From: Proteobacteria bacterium ST_bin16
GTDB lineage: Bacteria > Pseudomonadota > Gammaproteobacteria > Burkholderiales > Nitrosomonadaceae
Assembly: GCA_002083595.1 (NCBI GenBank)
Contig: MSXT01000059.1
Coordinates: 1-25,304, forward strand
Length of the DNA: 25,304 nucleotides
Direction: 5' to 3'
Part shown: piece by piece, positions 1 through 6,584 of the stretch
How positions within the stretch are numbered: the stretch's first letter is position 1
Layout of the letters: the number at the start of each line of letters is the position of its first letter
Translations under genes and position numbers: made by a program
Notes under the pieces: model-generated
What the model was told of the DNA's origin: nothing
What the model saw: only the letters and a program-made list of their open reading frames with translations
Database searches by the model: none

Positions 1-19
1 CTTTGGGGCCGGGCGCTAC
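1..19 (-). CRISPR. Probable start of first CRISPR repeat, cut by window edge
   Basis: Read on the minus strand, these bases are GTAGCGCCCGGCCCCAAAG. This resembles the 5' half of a long palindromic repeat: a GT start followed by a GC-rich arm that would pair with a later GGCCGGGC. It lies about 180 bp beyond the cas2 stop, where type I-C arrays normally begin. Only one partial copy is visible, so repetition cannot be shown and the call rests on position and repeat-like form. Confidence 0.4.
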
Positions 20-199
20 AGTACAACTGCAACCCGATCATACAACAAAGAAATTTTTTGTTCACGCGCGAACCGGAGACTTGAGGTGCGATCTTTTGAT
101 GTGATTGTAAACATGCTCATAAAAATGCTTTAAACATTCAAAACGTTATTCGTTCCGCGAACTAACCGGGATTTTGCCGCTGCTTGTGATTCGCGGATA
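20..199 (-). promoter_or_regulatory. Probable CRISPR leader between cas2 and array
   Basis: This 180-bp stretch downstream of cas2 has no credible ORF. Parts are AT-rich, for example the run of A/T near 49-60 and the stretch 105-150. In type I-C loci the leader that drives the array and directs spacer insertion lies between cas2 and the first repeat, which matches this position and orientation. No specific promoter element was assigned. Confidence 0.45.
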
Positions 200-490
200 T
201 TAAATGATGAGCGATCCATCGAAATCGATGGCTTTGAATTTCCCGTATTCTTTGACATGCAAATCGACAGGTTCTGTCAAACGATACAACCGGAGATTGT
301 CTTCTTTCTCGTCAATTTCAGCTAACAATCTTCGTTCAAGATCTTCGTATTGCATCAGATTGACTTTGCACTCAAAAACCGATTTCTGCACGCGCTGCCC
401 GGTACTTTCGCAGATTTTGGCAACACGCCGCAATCTTCTGCGACCTTCCTTGGTTTCGGTTGATACATCATACGTTACGATGATCAGCAT
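200..490 (-). CDS. cas2: CRISPR-associated endoribonuclease/adaptation protein Cas2 (type I-C)
   Basis: The product has 96 residues, the usual Cas2 length. It starts with the ferredoxin-fold strand MLIIVTYDVST, which carries the conserved Asp8, followed by a basic helix (EGRRRLRRVAKICE) and the QRVQKSVFEC strand typical of Cas2. Cas2 forms the dimeric core of the Cas1-Cas2 spacer integrase. Its start lies 2 nt after the cas1 stop, so the two are surely co-transcribed and probably translationally coupled. No strong ribosome binding site is visible in the end of cas1. It is the last gene before the presumed leader and array. Nothing about it looks broken. Confidence 0.96.
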   Translation of the reverse strand: MLIIVTYDVSTETKEGRRRLRRVAKICESTGQRVQKSVFECKVNLMQYEDLERRLLAEIDEKEDNLRLYRLTEPVDLHVKEYGKFKAIDFDGSLII

Positions 491-492
491 GG

Positions 493-1527
493 TTATTTCA
501 CTAGAAAGGGGATATAGGCCTCCATATCGCCGCGGATGGTGCGCGCCATAAACCGCGCTTGCAGTTGCGGCAATAGCCCGAACGGTACTTTGGTATCCAG
601 CAATGGATGGTTTATTTCTTCCTGTTTGCGCTCCTGGTAAGCTGCTACGACAATTTTCCGCGCGTCACTTTCCAGATACACCGCGCCGCCTTCGCGCATC
701 TGCAAATTACGTTCGGTGATCTGCCCTCGATTAACGAGCGTGAGTGCCAGCCGGTCCGCCAAAATCGACCGGAATTCTTCCATCAAATCCAGCGCCAATG
801 CCGCTCTGCCAGGCCGCACTGCGTGCAGGAAACCCAATTGCGGATCAAGTCCGACGCTTTCAATTGCCGACCGGCAATCATTCATTACCATCGAATAAAG
901 AAACGACAGCAGCGCATTGAAGCGGTCGCGTGGCGGCCTGCGTGTCCGTCCGTCCATGGTGAAATGTTCGCGGATGTTGCGCCGAACCAGGTTGGGTAAA
1001 GCGGAGAAATACACTTTGGCTGCGTCGCCTTCAATGCCGCGCACGACATCCAAGTCTCCGGCTACCGCCAGATTACGTACCGAACCGGCCAATGCGTCAG
1101 CCGCTTGACTGAGCATTTTCTGATCTTGTTCGTCCGTCGTTTCCCTCGCGCCACGCAACAAAACCTGCCTGGAGTTGCGCAGCTTCCCGGCTATTGCCGC
1201 TTTTGCAACCGCAACGGCAAATGGCACATCCGCAGCCAAACGATGTTGCGCCTGGCGCAGCAAAATATTGCCGCTGACCGGACCTTCCAGCCGGGCTTTA
1301 AATCGCCCATTACCATCGAGCAATACTAAGCCGATGCCATCATCGGCGCAGCGGTGCATCAGCGCCGGAGAGATCATAATGTTACCGAAGCAAACGAGCG
1401 TACCCAAATGATGCAGCGGCACTTGGAGTTTTTTCTGCCGCTCCACATCGATACGCACGGTATCGTTTTCCAAGTGCGCGTAGGCATTGGGTGTCATGAT
1501 GTAGAGTGTATTGAGAATCTGGTACAT
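493..1527 (-). CDS. cas1: CRISPR-associated integrase Cas1 (type I-C)
   Basis: The 344-residue product is full length for type I-C Cas1. The N-terminus MYQILNTLYIMTPNAY matches the family's opening beta-strand. The likely metal ligands are Glu166 (in VRGIEGDAA), His235 (in GFLHAVRPG) and Asp247/Glu250 (in LALDLMEEF), the expected Cas1 triad pattern. Cas1 with Cas2 integrates prespacers at the leader end of the array. In most I-C operons cas1 directly follows cas4. Here a convergent toxin-antitoxin pair lies between them. The cas1 start is only about 50 bp from the antitoxin start, divergently arranged, and has no good Shine-Dalgarno sequence. cas1-cas2 may therefore have its own promoter in that gap or depend on read-through from cas4. 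Confidence 0.96.
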   Translation of the reverse strand: MYQILNTLYIMTPNAYAHLENDTVRIDVERQKKLQVPLHHLGTLVCFGNIMISPALMHRCADDGIGLVLLDGNGRFKARLEGPVSGNILLRQAQHRLAADVPFAVAVAKAAIAGKLRNSRQVLLRGARETTDEQDQKMLSQAADALAGSVRNLAVAGDLDVVRGIEGDAAKVYFSALPNLVRRNIREHFTMDGRTRRPPRDRFNALLSFLYSMVMNDCRSAIESVGLDPQLGFLHAVRPGRAALALDLMEEFRSILADRLALTLVNRGQITERNLQMREGGAVYLESDARKIVVAAYQERKQEEINHPLLDTKVPFGLLPQLQARFMARTIRGDMEAYIPFLVK

Positions 1528-1528
1528 T

Positions 1529-1560
1529 TTGTATTACAATTCGTACAACACTTTATAAAA
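1529..1560. promoter_or_regulatory. Shared divergent promoter/operator between cas1 and the RHH antitoxin
   Basis: A perfect 11-bp palindrome TTGTATTACAA (1529-1539) is followed by another half-site TACAA (1544-1548). A plus-strand promoter can be drawn through it: TTACAA (1534-1539), 16 bp, TAAAAT (1556-1561). RHH antitoxins typically repress their own promoter by binding short inverted repeats, so this is a reasonable operator. Because cas1 starts at 1527 on the other strand, bound antitoxin could also affect cas1 transcription. The elements are read by eye; regulation is inferred. Confidence 0.4.
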
Positions 1561-1576
1561 TACTGAGGAATATAGC

Positions 1577-1894
1577 ATGACCACGCTCAATATTCGATTA
1601 ACCGGGCAGATTGAACAGCGGCTTACCGAAGAAGCAGTGCGTGAAAATAAAACCCGCTCTGAAATCGCACGTGATGCATTGGACTGGTATCTTTTGGAAA
1701 TCGAGAAAAAACGTTTCATGGATCAACTCTTGGAAGAGGCACGATCAGGATATGCCATCGAAAGTATCCGGCGAGAAGCGCAAGTCATTGCCGAAGAATT
1801 TCTGCCGGTTGAAAACGAAATGCTAGAGAATGTTGAGGGTCGTCTATCCGGCGATTTGCCGCATACTGAGTCTCCTGAAAAATGGTGGAAGTAA
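1577..1894 (+). CDS. Ribbon-helix-helix antitoxin of a MazF-type module
   Basis: This 105-residue protein begins MTTLNIRLTGQIEQRLTEE and continues RENKTRSEIARDALDWYL, the strand-helix-helix layout of CopG/RHH DNA-binding antitoxins (about residues 2-45). The rest is a charged, helical tail rich in Glu, expected to wrap and neutralise the toxin. A good ribosome site, TGAGGA, lies about 8 nt before the ATG. The gene overlaps the downstream MazF-like toxin by 13 nt, the usual antitoxin-first arrangement. It is transcribed opposite to the surrounding cas genes and sits exactly between cas1 and cas4. It is RHH-type rather than the AbrB-fold MazE, so the gene symbol is left empty. Confidence 0.85.
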   Translation: MTTLNIRLTGQIEQRLTEEAVRENKTRSEIARDALDWYLLEIEKKRFMDQLLEEARSGYAIESIRREAQVIAEEFLPVENEMLENVEGRLSGDLPHTESPEKWWK

Positions 1895-2256
1895 TCCGCC
1901 GCGGCGAGATTTGGGTTGCCAATCTGAATCCGCCACGCGGACAGGAAATCGGCAAAATCCGTCCGGTTTTGGTTTTTCAGGACAACGCTCTCACCGCGAT
2001 CGGAACACCGATGATCATTATCCTGCCGCTGACAACACAAATCTATCCGGCATTCAAGCAATGGCGGGTAACAATCACAGCTCGTCACCGTTTGCTGAAA
2101 GACTGCCAGGTCATTGTCGATCAACCGCGAACCTTGGATCGTTCCCGATTCGGAGAAGGGCCTTTGGCGACACTCAGCGAAGAAGAAATGATTTCCGTTG
2201 AGCGCGCTTTTCTGGGGGTATGCGGCATGTTTCATTACGCTATTCATCCACGCTAA
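1882..2256 (+). CDS. MazF/PemK-family mRNA-interferase toxin
   Basis: The 124-residue product carries the family signature near its start: RRGEIWVANLNPPRGQEIGK followed by RPVLVFQ (about residues 6-33). This is the beta-barrel loop of MazF/PemK/Kid endoribonucleases, including the conserved Arg of the KIRPVLV strand. Later come LPLTTQIYPAF and the VDQPRTLDRSRF segment, also family-like. MazF toxins cleave RNA at short motifs and stop translation when the antitoxin is lost. The start overlaps the antitoxin gene by 13 nt. The 3' end overlaps the convergent cas4 3' end by 17 nt (2240-2256), so the two transcripts are mutually antisense there. The protein appears complete and presumably active. 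Confidence 0.9.
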   Translation: MVEVIRRGEIWVANLNPPRGQEIGKIRPVLVFQDNALTAIGTPMIIILPLTTQIYPAFKQWRVTITARHRLLKDCQVIVDQPRTLDRSRFGEGPLATLSEEEMISVERAFLGVCGMFHYAIHPR

Positions 2257-2869
2257 ACAATCCATCCAGCAATTCATGCTGATGCGTTTTATCCGCCAAC
2301 GCTTGCGGCTGGCAAATTTCCTTCAACGAACATTCCTTGCAGCGCGCATCGTTAACCGGTGGCGGTAATGTTCCGGAGGCCAGTAAGGCACGAACCGCCA
2401 CTACGGTTTCCTCTACTTGCCGGCGCAGCGAATCGGTAATACCCACTTCACGGCGGCGACGGGAAGTGTGATGATAAATCGCACCATGCGTCACCAGTTT
2501 GCCGGTCATTTCTTCCAGGCAGATGGCTTGCGCCGCCAGTTGGATATCATCATGCGCTTTTGCACGTTTTTTACCGTGCTTGTACTCCACCGGATAAATC
2601 CGCCCATCCGGATAAAATTCGACGACATCGCATTTACCGATCAAACCCAAGCGCTCCGACCAAACCGGCAATGCTTTCTCGCTTCGCACGCCTTCAAACG
2701 ATTCAAAACCGGGTACATCAACCCGTTGATGAGCGGCGTTACCCCGCATGGTATGCACATTTTCATCAAATGCCTGCTCGACATGAATCAACGCGCACTG
2801 GCGCGGACAATAGCTGTAGTGCTGCAAAGCGGAGAGCATGATGAGGTCGTCAACTTCAGTTGCGGTCAT
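2240..2869 (-). CDS. cas4: CRISPR-associated exonuclease Cas4 (type I-C)
   Basis: Cas4 is a RecB-like nuclease with a [4Fe-4S] cluster that trims prespacers and selects PAM-containing ones for Cas1-Cas2. The 209-residue product shows an N-terminal YCPRQC and a C-terminal CKECSLKEIC, giving the cluster cysteines. Between them are the nuclease motifs GKCDVVEF and YPVEYKHGKK. ATG at 2869 is preferred over a TTG at 2872, because it gives a TGATG stop-start overlap with hicA. That implies translational coupling between a toxin gene and cas4. In typical I-C operons cas4 follows cas7 directly. Here four toxin-antitoxin-type genes come between. The 3' end overlaps the convergent MazF-like gene. Confidence 0.93.
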   Translation of the reverse strand: MTATEVDDLIMLSALQHYSYCPRQCALIHVEQAFDENVHTMRGNAAHQRVDVPGFESFEGVRSEKALPVWSERLGLIGKCDVVEFYPDGRIYPVEYKHGKKRAKAHDDIQLAAQAICLEEMTGKLVTHGAIYHHTSRRRREVGITDSLRRQVEETVVAVRALLASGTLPPPVNDARCKECSLKEICQPQALADKTHQHELLDGLFSVDE

Positions 2870-3117
2870 CAATCGTTTCCGAATAATCTGAGAATCGCTT
2901 CCTCTTTCGATATGGAATGATGCGTAGCAACTTCATTCAAAATGGAAGCCAGTGTTCCGACACGCAATGGATCATGCAAAAGAACCGTCAAACGATGCGG
3001 TTTTGGGAATTGATATTCTAACCGGACGTGACTGCCGGTCTGCCGAGTGACCCCGTACTCGAGCCGGTTGAATGCTTTGATCAGGCATGCACCCGATACA
3101 TTTCGTGGCATTCTCAT
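2869..3117 (-). CDS. hicA: HicA-family mRNA-interferase toxin
   Basis: This 82-residue protein has the HicA double-stranded-RNA-binding fold signature. It has an RQTGSHVRLEY strand with the catalytic His30, followed by a basic strand with HRLTVLLHDPLRVGTLASIL, matching the family's usual ending of 'His/Pro-x-L-x-x-GTL-x-x-IL'. HicA toxins cleave mRNA and tmRNA. The start overlaps the hicB stop by 4 nt (ATGA), and the stop shares its last base with the cas4 ATG (TGATG). The gene thus lies in a tight hicB-hicA-cas4 string, in the direction of the cas operon. The antitoxin-first order hicB-hicA is the less common of the two known orders. The protein looks complete. Confidence 0.88.
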   Translation of the reverse strand: MRMPRNVSGACLIKAFNRLEYGVTRQTGSHVRLEYQFPKPHRLTVLLHDPLRVGTLASILNEVATHHSISKEEAILRLFGND

Positions 3118-3320
3118 GCCTGGATGATTTCCTTGCGCACGAAATGCAGACGAATCATTTCCGGCGTTTTTTCTTCATCGAAATGACAATGCACGGCATC
3201 GCGCACCTGTTGGTACAAACTGGCAAGATCATCCGCTTCGGTAAAAATGGATTCTCCCAATGCACGCGCGGTGTAACCGCCCTCTGGCGCTTCTTCGATT
3301 AGGAATAAAATCTCTCTCAT
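3114..3320 (-). CDS. hicB: HicB-like antitoxin (short, UPF0150 type)
   Basis: The 68-residue product MREILFLIEEAPEGGYTARA and the following ALGESIFTEADDLASLYQQV resembles the partial RNase H-like fold of HicB antitoxins, where a GGYTA-type strand and an ADD(L)xxL helix are recurrent. It lacks an obvious added DNA-binding domain, so autoregulation may be weak or absent, and expression may come from the cas transcript. It starts 27 nt after the preceding DUF5615 gene and overlaps hicA by 4 nt. A purine-rich stretch GGGAAAA sits just upstream of the ATG. Identification is by pairing with hicA and by strand pattern; the protein is short. Confidence 0.8.
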   Translation of the reverse strand: MREILFLIEEAPEGGYTARALGESIFTEADDLASLYQQVRDAVHCHFDEEKTPEMIRLHFVRKEIIQA

Positions 3321-3347
3321 AGTAATTTTCCCTTTTCCCCTATTACG

Positions 3348-3707
3348 CTATTTCTGTTTTAACTTCCGCAATCGTATCCCTTCGCGCTGAATTACCGCAA
3401 AATACCCTGGCTGAACTTCATTTAGGGCGCACAAAGTTATTATCAGTAATTCATCCAAAATAATAGGATGTAAGCGGAAATACAGAATAGCTGCAGGTGG
3501 TTCGACTCCGTGAGAAAACACCAGATCACCAAAATCCACATCGAACGTAAGTAGGCTGCGTCCCGATTCGCATGCAAGCGAGAGCACCGCGCGATCATTG
3601 ATTCCCGGTAAAATCTCTGCAATTGAAAGAACATCATAACCCGCGTTGATGAGGCCCTTTATAACCGGTAGAGGAAAATTCTCATCGGCCAGCAACTTCG
3701 GAATCAT
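3348..3707 (-). CDS. DUF5615 PIN-like (Mut7-C-like) putative toxin
   Basis: The 119-residue protein starts MIPKLLADENFP and contains LLTFDVDFGDLVF, the hallmark acidic motifs of DUF5615/COG4634 proteins: Asp8-Glu9, Asp38, Asp56, Asp58 and Asp61. These belong to the PIN-like nuclease superfamily and were predicted as toxins from their pairing with DUF433 proteins. The start overlaps the DUF433 stop by 4 nt (ATGA). The gene reads in the same direction as the cas operon, between cas7 and hicB. Nuclease activity is inferred from the family; the acidic residues are all present. Confidence 0.82.
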   Translation of the reverse strand: MIPKLLADENFPLPVIKGLINAGYDVLSIAEILPGINDRAVLSLACESGRSLLTFDVDFGDLVFSHGVEPPAAILYFRLHPIILDELLIITLCALNEVQPGYFAVIQREGIRLRKLKQK

Positions 3708-3958
3708 CGAGTAACAGTGCCAGATTCTGCAGCCGCCCGCATGATAAAGGTTTCATCTTTCATGCAATCCCGGATAAACGCAAATACCGCTTGCAAATCT
3801 TCCGGGGTCAAATGCGGGTAGCTTTCAAGTATCTGCGCTTCATCCCAGCCGGAAGCCAATAAATCAAGAATAAACTCGACCCCGATACGAGTTCCCCGGA
3901 TACGCGGCTTGCCGAACAGAGTATCCGGATCTGAAACAATACGATCTTGCCAGTTCAT
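3704..3958 (-). CDS. DUF433 putative antitoxin
   Basis: This 84-residue protein shows the DUF433/COG2442 signature: a start like DRIVSDPDTLFGKPRIRGTR, then IGVEFILDLLASGWDEAQIL and SYPHLTPEDLQAVFAF. This is a winged or helix-turn-helix-like fold thought to be the antitoxin for DUF5615 partners. A strong ribosome site, AGGAGG, lies about 7 nt before the ATG. It begins only 21 nt after the cas7 stop, so it is almost certainly expressed from the cas operon, although a promoter within the end of cas7 cannot be excluded. It overlaps the DUF5615 gene by 4 nt. Confidence 0.84.
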   Translation of the reverse strand: MNWQDRIVSDPDTLFGKPRIRGTRIGVEFILDLLASGWDEAQILESYPHLTPEDLQAVFAFIRDCMKDETFIMRAAAESGTVTR

Positions 3959-3979
3959 ATCAATGCCTCCTGAAAATGT

Positions 3980-4867
3980 TTAATCAACCCGCCGGAGCAG
4001 TTGAACGCTGGAGGGCATGTTTGTTTCGTCTACTGTTACAGAGTAATCGCTAAAGTTACGGGGGATAACAATGCCATCCTTGAGTTTCGGTTGGATACGA
4101 TCAAAGAGACTGTAGGCTGGTGCATTGCCCAATTGACTGTCATGCTTAAAAACATACAAGCCGCGTGTAGCCATCTCACCCCGTGCAGCAGAGCGGTCAT
4201 GTTCGAACATATTCACCAACGATTGCCAAAGTAATTCCAGATCATCTTCGTTGAATCCGGTCTGATTGGCAAGATGTGCTGAAACGAAACCGTGTGCGAC
4301 ATAGAGGCCGTATGGCACGGTGAATTTGCGACCCATTGTGCGATTGTCGCCGCCTTGCTTCTCCGCTTCCGCTTCTGTAGCAACAGCCATACGGGTAATG
4401 GAGTGTTCTTGCGCCACAATCGGGTCGATGGAACGTGCAAAGGTTAGCTGAACGGGGCCGCGGACTTGTCCGCAGTTGATACCGGTCGACATGACTGCAC
4501 CAAAGGTACGTACATCGAAGAAGTTCTGACACATCCAGTTGCGCGCTTCCGATACTTTGTCACCTCCTTTACGTTTCTTGTCATCACCAGCAAGTATCTC
4601 GATTCCGCCAGGGATGGCTTGATAAGCTCGCTCATGTTGCTTGTTGAGAATGGCTTTTTCTTTCACGTAAATTTCAAATGGCGGTTGCTCTCCCTTAATC
4701 AAGCCGACAAAGTTACGCACCTTGCGTTTCAAGCTCACGTCAGTCACCAGACCACGACCGGTTTCCGCATCCACGCGCGGTAAATTACCTGCATCCGGGT
4801 CGCCATTGGGATTACCATCTCTTACGTCAAATAACAAAACGAAGTCGTACCGGTTGTTGAGTGCCAT
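3980..4867 (-). CDS. cas7: Type I-C Cascade backbone protein Cas7 (Csd2)
   Basis: Cas7 forms the helical backbone that coats the crRNA spacer in the I-C Cascade complex. The 295-residue product starts MALNNRYDFVLLFDVRDGNP and carries the conserved NGDPDAGNLPRVD segment, followed by VTDVSLKRKVRNFV, all typical of Csd2. A longer reading from 4993 would add 42 atypical residues overlapping cas8c. The chosen ATG at 4867 is preceded by AAGGGAGA and lies 4 nt after the cas8c stop. Downstream, instead of cas4, come the DUF433/DUF5615 and HicBA genes. No lesion is seen. Confidence 0.95.
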   Translation of the reverse strand: MALNNRYDFVLLFDVRDGNPNGDPDAGNLPRVDAETGRGLVTDVSLKRKVRNFVGLIKGEQPPFEIYVKEKAILNKQHERAYQAIPGGIEILAGDDKKRKGGDKVSEARNWMCQNFFDVRTFGAVMSTGINCGQVRGPVQLTFARSIDPIVAQEHSITRMAVATEAEAEKQGGDNRTMGRKFTVPYGLYVAHGFVSAHLANQTGFNEDDLELLWQSLVNMFEHDRSAARGEMATRGLYVFKHDSQLGNAPAYSLFDRIQPKLKDGIVIPRNFSDYSVTVDETNMPSSVQLLRRVD

Positions 4868-4871
4868 GTGA

Positions 4872-5243
4872 TTATTCTCCCTTGACTGTGGATTCGGATT
4901 TGGTGAAAAAGGCTTGCCGCTGATGGTAATAGCCAATGGCAAAACGGCCCTGGTCTTGCAAATTGAGCTGTGCCGGAAAATCGGTAATACCATCCATGAT
5001 CTGTCCTAGCGTTCTTTCATAATTGATGACTTCACCCTTATTATCCAGTTTAGCTAGATGGTGATTCTTAAGCTTAAGCAGCGTTGGCAAAACAGTGATC
5101 GGAGTACCTGAAGCCGCTCCGTAATAGCGATCACGGATCGTTGCATTAATGCCAGGATTTGCTCGTTCCTGGATACGCTCCAGTACGGCAAACAACCGTC
5201 CCAGCCGGTAAGCGGTATTCGTGTTGTTTTCGTCCAGTGACAC
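4872..5243 (-). CDS. cas11c: Cas11c small subunit from internal start within cas8c
   Basis: Type I-C systems are known to make the Cascade small subunit Cas11c by internal translation initiation inside cas8c. Here an in-frame GTG at 5243 follows a perfect AAGGAGG with an 8-nt gap. It would give a 123-residue protein beginning MSLDENNTNTAYRLGRLFAV and ending at the cas8c stop. The length and helical, basic character fit a Cas11-type subunit that binds the non-target strand and stabilises the complex. The strong ribosome site in mid-gene has no other purpose in a coding frame. The start is inferred from sequence and from the known I-C mechanism. Confidence 0.8.
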   Translation of the reverse strand: MSLDENNTNTAYRLGRLFAVLERIQERANPGINATIRDRYYGAASGTPITVLPTLLKLKNHHLAKLDNKGEVINYERTLGQIMDGITDFPAQLNLQDQGRFAIGYYHQRQAFFTKSESTVKGE

Positions 5244-6584
5244 TTTGAGTTCCTCCTTGCCTGATTGACGATTAAGGCACGCTTTGATGATCGAAGCGCG
5301 CGGGTAAATGACCTCATGTTCGGCTCGAATCCGGCGAATTGCGCCGGAAAGCAGCGTCTGCGGATAGGGCAACCCTTCAATCACACTACGCATAACATCG
5401 CCGCCGAGACTGGGCGGAATGTTTTCCGATTTGCCCAACATCGCTGTTGCGACCAGCAGGCGGAACAGCGACAGTGTTTCCGGTTCGTGCGGTGCATGAA
5501 CGATGCGCAGATCATCGAAGTGGCGGCGAATATTGACAGCCAGTTCGCCCACGGTTTTAACATGCCAAAAGCGTACAGCGATACGGGCCGCATTGGGTGC
5601 AAGACCTAACACGCAAAAATGAGTGTTATCGTCTTCAAAACTACCTGCACCGGTTTTGGGCGCATTGAACAAAGCAGCAACTGCTGCGGTGCCGAGATCT
5701 GGATTGTCTTTGGGTGGTTCGCTAAACCATCCTGAAAATAATTCCTCCATCGGATGCCCCGGTGTTGCTGCCCAGAAAACCGTCGATGCATCGCCCACCT
5801 GGATACGTTGTCTCGAATCTTTTGCCAATAAATGATTGAGCGCGGTGGTGTAAGAAAAAACAGCGCGTTTTCCGACCGGCGCATTCTCACCCTGTGATTT
5901 GCCATAGGAACTGAAAGCATCCAGATTGAACGAAACAATATTTGCACCGGAACTTTGCGCGCCCCATACACCTTTGACGGAAGGATGCAATCGCTCAATG
6001 ACATCTTCATCGCCTGAAACCAAACAAAGTGAGGCTTTGTCAGAGTCGACATCGTCCTTCGTCGATAGCGCAGCCGCCACTGCCGGACGTTCGCATATTG
6101 GCCCGGAATCACCTTCCAGCCGGAATGTCAAATTGGCTCCGGTTTCCAGAATTTCCGGCCATGAAGAATGTAAGAAAACTTTTTCAAAGTTGTTACGCTC
6201 AAGAAAAGACAATACCGCCTGAATACCTGCATCATTTGAAGCGGCGAAGCGGGAGCGAAGGGCTTCAACGAATGCCAGATGCTGTTCACGAGCACGTTCC
6301 GGCTTTCCTTTGTCGTCGACTCCGAAAACATAACCGGAGTGATCCCATAACAAATTGGCCGCGACACCCGAAGATCGCTTGACAGTCTGCGGTACGAGAT
6401 AGGATTTTGCGATTTTTTTCTTGCCCTCACCTTCCCGCGTATCATCCAAGCCAGCAAAGTGACCATCCACTGTCAGCACGATAAGAAAGGGGATTGGTTT
6501 ATGCTCGAAACCGGGCGGCGCCAGGTTGCTATCCGGCAACCGGGTTTTGCGCTGATAATATTCGTTAAGCGCTTGCAAAATCAT
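4872..6584 (-). CDS. cas8c: Type I-C Cascade large subunit Cas8c (Csd1)
   Basis: The 570-residue product is close to the usual Csd1 length. It begins MILQALNEYYQR and has the family's recurring early segments (PFLIVLTVDGHF, LWDHSGYVFGVD) and C-terminal YRLGRLFAVLERIQE. Cas8c recognises the PAM and anchors the crRNA 5' end; it recruits Cas3 after R-loop formation. The ATG overlaps the cas5 stop by 4 nt, and the stop is 4 nt from cas7, so cas5-cas8c-cas7 is translationally coupled. The C-terminal part is predicted to be made separately as Cas11c from an internal start (see that entry). Confidence 0.95.
   Translation of the reverse strand: MILQALNEYYQRKTRLPDSNLAPPGFEHKPIPFLIVLTVDGHFAGLDDTREGEGKKKIAKSYLVPQTVKRSSGVAANLLWDHSGYVFGVDDKGKPERAREQHLAFVEALRSRFAASNDAGIQAVLSFLERNNFEKVFLHSSWPEILETGANLTFRLEGDSGPICERPAVAAALSTKDDVDSDKASLCLVSGDEDVIERLHPSVKGVWGAQSSGANIVSFNLDAFSSYGKSQGENAPVGKRAVFSYTTALNHLLAKDSRQRIQVGDASTVFWAATPGHPMEELFSGWFSEPPKDNPDLGTAAVAALFNAPKTGAGSFEDDNTHFCVLGLAPNAARIAVRFWHVKTVGELAVNIRRHFDDLRIVHAPHEPETLSLFRLLVATAMLGKSENIPPSLGGDVMRSVIEGLPYPQTLLSGAIRRIRAEHEVIYPRASIIKACLNRQSGKEELKVSLDENNTNTAYRLGRLFAVLERIQERANPGINATIRDRYYGAASGTPITVLPTLLKLKNHHLAKLDNKGEVINYERTLGQIMDGITDFPAQLNLQDQGRFAIGYYHQRQAFFTKSESTVKGE
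5252..5258 (-). promoter_or_regulatory. Internal ribosome binding site for Cas11c
   Basis: On the minus strand the bases read AAGGAGG, fully complementary to the anti-Shine-Dalgarno core. They end 8 nt before the in-frame GTG at 5243 inside cas8c. This decides the Cas11c start. Confidence 0.75.

Noticed and set aside
4868..4993. N-terminal extension of cas7 by 42 residues
   Set aside because: The added residues do not resemble Cas7 and overlap cas8c. The ATG at 4867 has a ribosome site and matches the family N-terminus.
3980..6584. Interruption or decay of Cascade genes by the TA insertions
   Set aside because: cas7, cas8c, cas5c and cas3 all read through with conserved motifs and tight junctions; no stop or frameshift was found.
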